Source: Mycobacteroides franklinii (GTDB taxonomy: Bacteria > Actinomycetota > Actinomycetes > Mycobacteriales > Mycobacteriaceae). From it: a DNA stretch of 64,000 bases. Below the pieces are notes generated by a model. That model was not told where the DNA came from. It made no database searches and saw only the letters and a program-made list of their open reading frames with translations. This document shows, piece after piece, positions 1 to 7,800 of this stretch. The position numbers and the translations under genes are program-made. Positions within the stretch are counted from its first letter, which is position 1; each line of letters begins with the position of its first letter. The DNA is taken from assembly GCF_002013895.1 (NCBI RefSeq), contig NZ_MAFQ01000006.1, positions 372,001 through 436,000 of the forward strand, read 5' to 3'.

Positions 1-1009
1 TGGTCTTGTTCAGACGGTCCATGAACTTCTGCAGCCCCACCCGGTATTCACCGAAGCCCATGGGGTCAATCCGATACTCCGGGAAGGCAATTCCAATACC
101 GAACAGGCCGGGCGCGATGATCCCGTTGGCCGGGTTGCACTCCAGCTGACCCCACTGCGGGGCGGCGGGAAGCGGCCGGGGACTGAATCCGACGGTGTAC
201 ACCGCGTAGTCGCAGCTCTGGAGCATCTCGGGGAATTCGGGGCTGTCGACGAGACATCTTTGCAACCGGTCCGGCAGGACCCCGTCGATGTTCTCGCGCG
301 CCCAGCGCGCGGCCTCGCCCTTGAGCCCGGTGTCGTCGAAAAGCGTCCAATCGCCCATGTCCACCGCGTAGCGCAGCGGGCCACGGTAGAAGTTGATGAC
401 CTTGGCGGCGGGTCCGGCCAACAGGTTTGGCAGCGCGATCATGCTGGAGTGCGAGGAGCCGAACACGGCGACGGTCGCGCCCTCCAACGGCTGCTCAGCC
501 AACTTCGCCGGATTCAGCGCCACCTCGATCGGAATCTCGTTCAGCCACGGGTAGTCGAGCGTCTTGGGAATCGATCCGATCGCCAGAATCACGTTCTGAG
601 AACTGATCTCGCCCAGTTCGGTCTGCACTGCCCACCGACCGCCCTGCAGCGAAAGACCCGTCACGCTGGTACGCAACGCGCTCACCTGCGCGCACAACTG
701 CCCGGTGATCCACACCAGCGGATCCGCGACATCCCCGAGTAGACAAGTGTCCGTGGGCGCGAGGTCATTCAGCGCGAAATGCGGGGCGTGAGCGAAGCGG
801 AAAGAATCAGCGCCCGTGAGGTAGTTGATGAACAGTTTCACCGACGTATTACTCGGTACCGCACGCCATTTCGCACCCAGATCGCCTGCGGAAAAATCCG
901 GGTCGATCCAGGCGATCGCCCCGGGCTCCACTCCGTGATCAAGGAGCCTCCCGACTGCCGCAATTCCCGCGGGTCCCGCTCCGACCACTGTCCACCCGTA
1001 CTTGCTCAC
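1..1009 (-). CDS. FAD/NAD(P)-dependent oxidoreductase, 3' end beyond the window
   Basis: Read by hand from the reverse strand. The GTG start at 1007-1009 begins VSKYGWTVVGAGPAGI, a typical FAD-binding GxGxxG Rossmann motif at the N-terminus. Near residue 180 a second dinucleotide motif (VAVFGSSHSS) looks like the NAD(P) site of pyridine nucleotide-disulphide-type flavoproteins. The frame stays open for 336 codons and leaves the window at the left edge, so the C-terminus is missing. No redox CxxC is visible in the part present, so a monooxygenase or simple reductase is as likely as a disulphide reductase. It points the same way as the PPE gene and isonitrile operon upstream but is separated from the PPE stop by 146 bp, so co-transcription is unproven. 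Substrate unknown. Confidence 0.8.
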   Translation of the reverse strand, partial: MSKYGWTVVGAGPAGIAAVGRLLDHGVEPGAIAWIDPDFSAGDLGAKWRAVPSNTSVKLFINYLTGADSFRFAHAPHFALNDLAPTDTCLLGDVADPLVWITGQLCAQVSALRTSVTGLSLQGGRWAVQTELGEISSQNVILAIGSIPKTLDYPWLNEIPIEVALNPAKLAEQPLEGATVAVFGSSHSSMIALPNLLAGPAAKVINFYRGPLRYAVDMGDWTLFDDTGLKGEAARWARENIDGVLPDRLQRCLVDSPEFPEMLQSCDYAVYTVGFSPRPLPAAPQWGQLECNPANGIIAPGLFGIGIAFPEYRIDPMGFGEYRVGLQKFMDRLNKT

Positions 1010-1155
1010 TGTTCTGCCCTTCTCTGCGTAATCCAAGAACGCCGCATTTGTTGCTTGCGGTGACTGTCTTCGATTGTTCGGCGCAAAGAGGCCCCTGAGT
1101 AGGGATCAATCCGGGAGCAGCCCCAAAGTTTCACTTATAAATACTGGTAGTTGCC

Positions 1156-2559
1156 CTACGACGGTTCCGCATCGCCGGTTTCCCAGGTGCTCGGCAGCAT
1201 GGGAATCACCTGCCGGGTGTCATCGGAGGAGAACCTGACCGTTGCGGCAGCCTGCGTACTCGCCGCCACGGGAGCAGTACCCGCGAAACCAAGAGGGCCG
1301 GCACCCCGGCTGGTCGCACGATGCTCCGGTACCGCCGCGTCGGCCGTCGCATCCATACCGCTTGGCTCTTCCAGATATTCATGACGCCTACCACCAACCC
1401 TGGCCTTGTTTTTGGCGCGTGCTCTGCGCCGGGCCTGGGCTGCCACGGCGGCACTCACCACGGCGGGTGCCTCGACGGTGTCTACCGCGGACTCCGAGGA
1501 TTTCTCGGTGCTCTTGGGGCCAAAGCTCACCGCGGGCGGCACCAAACCCGGTATCGCGTAACTGATTCCTGCGCCCGGCGCGGGAGCCGGGGACGTGGCC
1601 GGGGCAGGTGTACTCGGCGCGGGTGCGGGCGCCGACGAACCGCCGGTAGGTACGACGGACGAGACAGACACGGGCACGGCAGCAAGACCCGACTCCGCAC
1701 GCGGTACCGGCCGATGCACCGGCCTGTCCGCCGACGGCGCCGCCGGCGCGGGAACCGGCGCAACCGCGGGCCGAAGATGCATCAGTGCCGCCAGGCCGCT
1801 CAGTCCACTGAGGGCGGGAATGAGAAACGGCAGCAGGTATGAGGCGTAGTACGGGTACCACAGCAGGTCATAAAGGAACAGCATGATCACGGCCAATATC
1901 GCCGAGGTCGCCGGATTGAAGCCCATCTTCTCGAACCACTGCTGAAAGCCCTGCAGCATCTTCATGATCTGATCCGGCGATCCGGGAACATCCGATTGGT
2001 CGCTGCGGCCTTCACCGCCGGGACTCAGGATCGAGGGCGCCTGTTGGGTCGACGGTATCGCCGATGTCATGGCCTCGGCAGTCGCCTGGTAAGCGCTCAT
2101 GGTGGCCGCGGCCTGTACCCACATGCGCATATAGTCGGCCTCGTTGAGTGCGATGGGGATGGTATTGATCCCAAAGAAATTCGTCCCGACCAGAACTCCA
2201 TGCGTGATGTGGTTGGCCGCCAGCTCCGCGAGCGTGGGCATCGCGGCGAGCGCGCTCCCATATGCCGCCGCGGTGGTTTCGTGCTGTGCGGCAATGACAC
2301 TGCTCTCCGCGGCGGACTGCTCGAGCCAGGCCACGTACGGCAGGTGGGCGGCCACATACTCCGAAGCGCTGGGCCCCTGCCAACTACTTGCCTGCACCCC
2401 CGCGAGCACCTGAGTCAGCTCGACCGCCGTGCTTGCGTAGTTGTTACCGATCTCTTGCCACTGCGCGGCAGCGGCCAGCATCGCACCCGGTCCGGGGCCC
2501 GCACTCAACAGCGCCGAATGCACCTCCGGAGGCTCCGCCATCCATATCGGTGCCGTCAC
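1156..2559 (-). CDS. PPE family protein, PPW subfamily (PPE1-like)
   Basis: A 467-residue PPE protein. The PPE domain occupies about residues 1-180 (MTAPIWMAEPPEVHSALL, with SSWQG as the WxG turn). A hydrophobic stretch near 215-255 follows, then a Pro/Ala-rich linker with a basic ARRRARAKNKAR patch. The C-terminus holds GFAGT and PMLPSTW, which match the GFxGT and PxxPxxW signatures of the PPE-PPW subfamily. A GTG start with GGGAGG upstream fits. PPE proteins normally pair with PE partners and leave through ESX systems. The Rv0096 (PPE1) gene opens the M. tuberculosis isonitrile-lipopeptide cluster, so proximity to that cluster here argues for a related role. It lies beyond an inverted methyltransferase gene rather than inside the operon. 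Confidence 0.9.
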   Translation of the reverse strand: MTAPIWMAEPPEVHSALLSAGPGPGAMLAAAAQWQEIGNNYASTAVELTQVLAGVQASSWQGPSASEYVAAHLPYVAWLEQSAAESSVIAAQHETTAAAYGSALAAMPTLAELAANHITHGVLVGTNFFGINTIPIALNEADYMRMWVQAAATMSAYQATAEAMTSAIPSTQQAPSILSPGGEGRSDQSDVPGSPDQIMKMLQGFQQWFEKMGFNPATSAILAVIMLFLYDLLWYPYYASYLLPFLIPALSGLSGLAALMHLRPAVAPVPAPAAPSADRPVHRPVPRAESGLAAVPVSVSSVVPTGGSSAPAPAPSTPAPATSPAPAPGAGISYAIPGLVPPAVSFGPKSTEKSSESAVDTVEAPAVVSAAVAAQARRRARAKNKARVGGRRHEYLEEPSGMDATADAAVPEHRATSRGAGPLGFAGTAPVAASTQAAATVRFSSDDTRQVIPMLPSTWETGDAEPS

Positions 2560-2713
2560 CCGCTGCCTCCCTGCTGAATGGACGCAAACGGTTTCGCGTC
2601 ACCGTTGGAGTAGTCGGACTGCGTGCGAGAAAGTTCCCGAACAATCAGAATCAGCGTCCGAAATCACATTTATCGTTGTGCGCCAGGAATTCCCACGCAC
2701 TATTACCGTCCCG

Positions 2714-2726
2714 TACAGTCGGGCCC
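2714..2726 (+). promoter_or_regulatory. Predicted leaderless promoter of the methyltransferase
   Basis: TACAGT (2714-2719) fits the mycobacterial -10 consensus TANNNT and lies 7 nt before the ATG at 2727. That spacing would place the transcription start at or next to the A of the start codon. No Shine-Dalgarno sequence is seen. Leaderless initiation is inferred. Confidence 0.45.
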
Positions 2727-3533
2727 ATGTCTGTCATCGATGTTCGCCACCTCGACGGCGTGTCCGAGACCGCACTCCTGACGTTGCATCAACGTGCGAC
2801 CGAGGCGGCCCGACCGGACGGCATCATCGACGACCCCATGGCCATCTCGCTGTACGCAAGCGTCGACTACGACTTCCAGCGCTTCGGCCGCACACATCAG
2901 GCGACGGCCTTGCGCGCCTTGATATTCGACAAGGCCACCCGCGGATACCTGGACGGCCATCCGCGCGCCACCGTGGTGGCCTTGGCCGAGGGGCTGCAGA
3001 CGAGCTACTGGCGTGTCGACAATGGCGAGCTCACCTGGCTGTCGGTAGACCTTGAGCCCATCGTGCGGTTGCGTCAACAGCTGCTCCCGCGATCGGACCG
3101 GTTGCACCATTGCGCACAATCGGCACTGGACTACTCGTGGATGGATCGAGTCGACGACTCCGACGGTGTACTTATCACCGCCGAGGGCCTGTTCCAGTAC
3201 CTGGAGCGCGACCTGGTGTTCGATCTGATATCCGCCTGCGCCAAACGTTTTCCGGGCGGCACACTGGTATTCGATTCGGTGCCGAAGTTTCTGAGCACAC
3301 ATTCTCAGCGCGGCATGCGGCTCAGCGAGCAGTACCTCGTGCCACCAATGCCTTTCTCGTTCACCGCAAATCAATACGGTGAACTACGTGCCATCCCCGG
3401 CATCCGCAGTGTGCGTGAGCTGCGGATGCCGGCTGGGCGCGGCAAGATACTGCGCTGGGCGGGCCCGCTGCTGTATGCGCTCCCCGGCCTTGATCGGTGG
3501 CGCGCACCTCATACCGTTGTCGAATTCGGCTGA
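2727..3533 (+). CDS. Class I SAM-dependent methyltransferase, LCM/TcmP-like
   Basis: A 268-residue protein of the leucine-carboxyl-methyltransferase-like family that is expanded in mycobacteria as Rv0145-type putative methyltransferases. The order of blocks fits: SAM-binding strand and loop (VVALAEGLQTSYWRV), acidic ribose-binding segment (WLSVDLEPIVRLRQQLL) and the family block ITAEGLFQYLE. The glycine-rich loop is degenerate: LAEGLQTSYW replaces the usual LGaGLDTRxxR, so cofactor binding may be altered. The ATG at 2727 is chosen because the family homology starts there and a -10 box sits 7 nt upstream; longer in-frame extensions run into PPE coding sequence. It is transcribed against its neighbours and separates the PPE gene from the operon. 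Substrate unknown. Confidence 0.75.
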   Translation: MSVIDVRHLDGVSETALLTLHQRATEAARPDGIIDDPMAISLYASVDYDFQRFGRTHQATALRALIFDKATRGYLDGHPRATVVALAEGLQTSYWRVDNGELTWLSVDLEPIVRLRQQLLPRSDRLHHCAQSALDYSWMDRVDDSDGVLITAEGLFQYLERDLVFDLISACAKRFPGGTLVFDSVPKFLSTHSQRGMRLSEQYLVPPMPFSFTANQYGELRAIPGIRSVRELRMPAGRGKILRWAGPLLYALPGLDRWRAPHTVVEFG

Positions 3534-3569
3534 AATAGCAGCATTTAGGGCCCGTTTGCGGCAGTCAGG

Positions 3570-3794
3570 CTATCCGGCAGCGACCGCGAAGTCCCCGCCT
3601 GCCCGCACAAGCGTGTCGTGAACTTCTTCCACCGACAGCACGCTGTCTGTCTGGACACGCACCGTCGAGGCACCCCTGGGATCCAGCTCCACCGACACCT
3701 CACGCACCGGATCGAGGGCTGTCAGTGCCTCGGTCACGCCCATCACACATGAGTTGCAGTGCATCCCGCTGATGGCGAAGATCTGCTCGGACAT
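3570..3794 (-). CDS. Heavy-metal-associated (HMA) metallochaperone, CopZ-like
   Basis: A 74-residue protein forming a single HMA domain. The metal-binding loop GMHCNSC (GMxCxxC) is at residues 10-16 and the beta-alpha-beta-beta-alpha-beta pattern is recognisable from EIFAISG through VHDTLVRAGGDFAV. Proteins of this kind usually carry Cu(I). The ATG is preceded by AGGAAGGAAA. It lies 57 bp downstream of esxH on the same strand, so it is probably the last gene of the isonitrile/PE5/EsxGH operon. Because related diisonitrile lipopeptides in pathogenic mycobacteria have been tied to copper acquisition, a cytosolic copper carrier at the end of this operon fits that role. The link is an inference from position. 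Confidence 0.85.
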   Translation of the reverse strand: MSEQIFAISGMHCNSCVMGVTEALTALDPVREVSVELDPRGASTVRVQTDSVLSVEEVHDTLVRAGGDFAVAAG

Positions 3795-3851
3795 ATTGTG
3801 TTTCCTTCCTGAAATTTGTTACTCACAAAAGATTTGGTAGAGCGCCGGCGT

Positions 3852-4142
3852 TTATGCGCCCCACTTGGCTCCTTCGGCCATGTCGCGGGCGTTCATGGAC
3901 AGGGTGTTGGTTTCGTGGGTGGTGCCCATGGCGCGGTAGGCGCGGATGAGTTCTTCCATGGCGGTGTTCCACTGGGCCTGCCAGGCGGCTTGGCTCATGG
4001 AGGTATCACCGTGCCAGGCGGCCTGCAGGGAGGCCTGCTGAGCGGCCAGGTCGGCGCCCAGGGCGGTCAATACACCGGAGTAGGTGTTCATCTCGCCGGC
4101 ATGGGCCAGCATCGCGGGGTAGTTGAACGTGATCTGCGACAT
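3852..4142 (-). CDS. esxH: ESX-3-type WXG100 protein EsxH paralogue
   Basis: A 96-residue WXG100 protein. The N-terminus ([18 protein letters not shown]), the W43-H-G turn and the C-terminus ([12 protein letters not shown]) all match EsxH (Rv0288, TB10.4). It would form a heterodimer with the EsxG encoded just upstream (24 bp gap) and be exported by ESX-3. Of the four zinc ligands described for M. tuberculosis EsxH (His14, His70, His76, Glu77), H14, H76 and E77 are present but position 70 is Arg. The core ESX-3 secretion genes (eccA-E, mycP) are not in this window, so this is probably an extra, unlinked copy of the substrate pair. Confidence 0.93.
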   Translation of the reverse strand: MSQITFNYPAMLAHAGEMNTYSGVLTALGADLAAQQASLQAAWHGDTSMSQAAWQAQWNTAMEELIRAYRAMGTTHETNTLSMNARDMAEGAKWGA

Positions 4143-4166
4143 TGGGGTCTTTTCCTTTCGGTGGCG

Positions 4167-4460
4167 TTAGACGCCGACGTAGCGGCTGGCGGCGGCGGCA
4201 TCTTCGGCGACGTAGGACGCGGCGGCATCACCGAGGTTGACCTGGGCGATATCGAGCAGTGCGTTGACCTTGGCGGCGACCTCCACGAAACGAGCGTGTG
4301 CGGCCTGGAATGCCACCGAGGATTCCCCGACATGGAACGCCTGGGCCGACATCGCGGCCTGCTCGGCCTGCGAAATCGTCGAACGCATCAACGCGGTCTT
4401 GGCACCAAAAGTGCCCTCCGCAGCCACCAAAGCCGGGATATGTGCATCAAGCAAACTCAT
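4167..4460 (-). CDS. esxG: ESX-3-type WXG100-like protein EsxG paralogue
   Basis: A 97-residue partner of EsxH, starting MSLLDAHIPALVAAEGTF and closely matching EsxG (Rv0287) throughout, including SAQAFHVGESS in the turn where EsxG has no tryptophan. Near the C-terminus, YVAED fits the YxxxD/E export signal of type VII substrates. ATG at 4458-4460. It lies 40 bp downstream of the PE5-like gene and 24 bp upstream of esxH, so the order is PE5-esxG-esxH. In the ESX-3 locus of M. tuberculosis, PPE4 sits between PE5 and esxG; that PPE gene is absent at this place here. Confidence 0.93.
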   Translation of the reverse strand: MSLLDAHIPALVAAEGTFGAKTALMRSTISQAEQAAMSAQAFHVGESSVAFQAAHARFVEVAAKVNALLDIAQVNLGDAAASYVAEDAAAASRYVGV

Positions 4461-4500
4461 GAAATTTCCTTTCTCGGATCGTGATGGGTTGTTATCGGAA

Positions 4501-4809
4501 CTACGCGAATCCCGGCATATAGGTTGCGGCAGCGTGCATATCGCCGACTGTGTAACTCGTCGCGGCCTCGGCGGTTCCGATTCCGGCCCGCCCAAGCTGG
4601 TACGCGGCACCGGTACCGGCGCCGGTGCGCTCGATCCCGTGGGCACTGAACAACGCCGCGCTCTGGATCGACACCGGATCAGCCGCCGGCGGCACCACCG
4701 CGCCGATCACCGGTGCGGCAGCCGCATGCACTGCGGCGAGCCGCGCGGTCAGGGCTTCCACCGCGGCGCTGGCCGCGGTCAACCCCTCGGGAACTACGTT
4801 CAGAATCAT
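4501..4809 (-). CDS. PE family protein, PE5-like
   Basis: A 102-residue PE protein, the same length as PE5 (Rv0285). MILNVVPEGLTAASAAVEAL and the VVPPAADPVSIQSAA segment are close to PE5. YTVGD near residue 88 is the YxxxD export motif, and there is no C-terminal extension. A strong ribosome site (GGAGGAG) precedes the ATG at 4807-4809. Only 31 bp separate it from the NRPS stop, so it is very probably on the same transcript as the isonitrile genes. The likely PE partner is either the PPE-PPW protein at 1156-2559 or a PPE encoded elsewhere. Confidence 0.9.
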   Translation of the reverse strand: MILNVVPEGLTAASAAVEALTARLAAVHAAAAPVIGAVVPPAADPVSIQSAALFSAHGIERTGAGTGAAYQLGRAGIGTAEAATSYTVGDMHAAATYMPGFA

Positions 4810-4840
4810 GACGAATTCTCCTCCTTCGGCTGGGCTACGG

Positions 4841-7800
4841 TCATCGAGAAAACTCCTGTGTGAGCAGATCCCGGATCGATTCCGGTAACGCGCAAAGCTC
4901 GGCCACGGGCGCCGTGTCAAGTGAGATGGTCCGAAACCCCGCCAGATAGTCTGCGTAGCTGCGTGATCCGAGCCGCATCCCCAGGCCAGCCCAGGCGTCG
5001 AGCACCGACCATCGCCCCGGGTTCTGCGTGGCCCAATCGCTGCGGTCCAGCAGCCGTTTCCATTCGCTCAGGCCGAGCTCCTCGAGGCCGAACCCGCCGA
5101 GGAACTCGGCATACGAAACGGACATGCCACGCAACACGGTCACTCCCCGGCCCAGCGCCGATGATTCGCCCGCCATCCCGAGGATGGACCTGGCTGCGAC
5201 ATCGCCGGTGGTCACTTCCTCGGTCAACGCGACAGAAGGACAGGCCCGCAACGCAATACATGCATCAACGAACGACACCAGAATATCGGCGCCATCACCC
5301 AGTTGACTGACCTCGCCAAGCACCCGGGGTAACCGAACGAGCGTGAAGTCAAGCTCGCCCGGCGCTGCCGCGACAACGAGTTCCGCCAGCGCCTTGGACG
5401 CCGCGTAGGGATAGACGGCCTCGCGCGGATCGGTCACCTGAGCGACCGCGGGATCGGCATTCACCACAAAGGTCGACATGTGAATCAGTCGAACCCCCCT
5501 GGCCGTACAGGCGGCCACGGCCCCAGATACCCACTCCACATTGGCGTCTCGAATGTCGCGGTAGGGAGCCAGCACGTTGGTGTTCCCGATGCAATTGACC
5601 AGAGTGTGGGCACCGGTCCGGCGAATCAACTCGTCCAACATCCCGGGGTGAAACTCGGATCCGACATGCAGAACCTTGACGCCGACGACGTCCTTCAGGG
5701 CCGACCAGGGTTCGCAATCGGGTAGCTCCGACCTGGTCACCAAGATGACCTCGGGGCGCAGCGCGCCTTCTCGTTTCAGGTCGAGCGTGGCCCGCGCGAA
5801 CCCGGTGCCGACAATTCCGGAAGCCCCGAGCACCATGATCGGCCCACCGTCCGTGGACCGCGAATCACTACCGCACGACGTCTTAGCATCCCGAGCGATT
5901 GCGATCCGGTCCAGGTCCGCTCCGATATCGGCCGCGGTGTCCAAGGCTGCGAGCTCATCGACCGCCGTACCTGCCGCAACGAGGTAGGTGGCGCTGTCCG
6001 CACTGATCAGGTCCAGCACGGACAGTTCACGACCGAGATACTGGCGAGTGGCCGGCAGAATTCTGATCAGATCGAGCGAGCCGATCCCCTCCGCCAGCAG
6101 CGAGGAGCCCGCACGGACCTGCCGCCCGAGGTGCTCACTCCAGATTCGTGCAAGACCAGCGGCTGTCTCTGCTGCGTCCGCCTCATCCGGTACCGCGTCC
6201 ACAAACTCGGCCATGGTCCGCAGGACGTCCCTGTCGACCTTGCCGTTCGGCTTTCGCGGGATGCTCGGCACATCGATGACGAAGAACGAGGAGACACCCA
6301 AGCTCACTAACAGACGCCTGATTCGGCCGGCCAATTCGTGGTGCTGCAGCCCGTTACAGGCCTGGAACCACACGGCCAGCGCACCATTGTGGGCGGCCGC
6401 GTAGGCGTCGGCGACCGCCGGGTCTTCGGATATGCGGCCGATGATCGCGGCCGTGTCGACTCTCTTGCCCGAGATCTTCACGATCGCATCGCGGCGTCCG
6501 GCGAAGGTGGGGAATCCATCTTCGTCGAACACCACGCGATCGGCGGTGGCGAAGGCCCGCCTGGCTTCACCGTCGGGGGCGTTGACCACACCGAAGCTCT
6601 CGCTCTGCATACCCAGATACCCCGCCGAGACGGGTTCGCCTACCACGACGATTTCACCGAAGGCGACAAAGACCGTGTTCGGTACGATCGGCAGGCCCAC
6701 ACGAAGCCGGTCGATATCGTCCGCATCCGCGACGGGCAGGTACGTGACGACCACCGTGGTTTCGGTGGGATCATAGCTCGAGATGAGTGAGATACCGCTG
6801 GTATCAGCGGATTTCACCCACATATCTACTGCGCCTGGGCGAATGGCTTCGCCGCCGACGACCACCTGACGCAGGTCAGAAGCACCGACCACGGCGAGAG
6901 CCTCGGGGTCCTCGCACAACAGGTGCCACACAGCCGTCGGCAGATCGAGCAGGGTGGGCCGGAACTCGCGGATATCGGACACCAATGCGCGCAGATCTCC
7001 GGATTTCATGCCGCGGGAACGGACCACCCGCGCTCCGCATACCGCGGCCCCGAAGATTTCCTCGACGCTGATATCCGACGTCAGCGGGGCACATTGGAGA
7101 ATGCTGTCCTGCGTCCGCCAGCCGTAGGCACTACTGGCGGCGCGGGCAAACAGCGCAAGGGCACCATGGGAAACCGGAACCAGTTTGGGCTCACCGGTCG
7201 ACCCCGAGGTGGCCATGATGTACGCCGTGCTGTCCGCCAGGGCATCATCCCGAGCCACCTGCTCCATGCGCTCCGTCACGAGTTCACGCAGCGATGCGTC
7301 CAGAACGACAGGGACCGAGATAGCCGTGTCGACGACACGCACCGTAACGCCACGCCCGTGCTGTGCAATCGAATCAGACCGCGCCGCAAGCTCTTCCGTG
7401 CTCTCACACACGCTGTATCCGCAGCCGATGAGGTGGCAGGCGATCAGCAGGTCCACAGTCTTATCGGTGTCGTCGTCGGCGCACACCACAATGTCACCGG
7501 GCACGACGCACGCGGCGATCAGCCATGCGATCCACGGCTCGACAAACGCCCGCCGCCGCACGAACCGCGCCACCTCACCGCCGGTGTCCAGGAACCAGGC
7601 AGGTAGCCCCGTAGCGTGTGCGCGATCATCACCTCTGCGGCGGGCGCCGTCTGCGCCGATCCCGAACCATTCATTCACCGTCATCGCGATCGGCAGCTGC
7701 CACATCGCTTCCATCGAGCCCAGCGCCGCCGCGATTCTCTCGGCGACCCACTGATGAGCGCTTGCGCTCGGCAAGTCGCTGCGATGCCAGATGGACAGGG

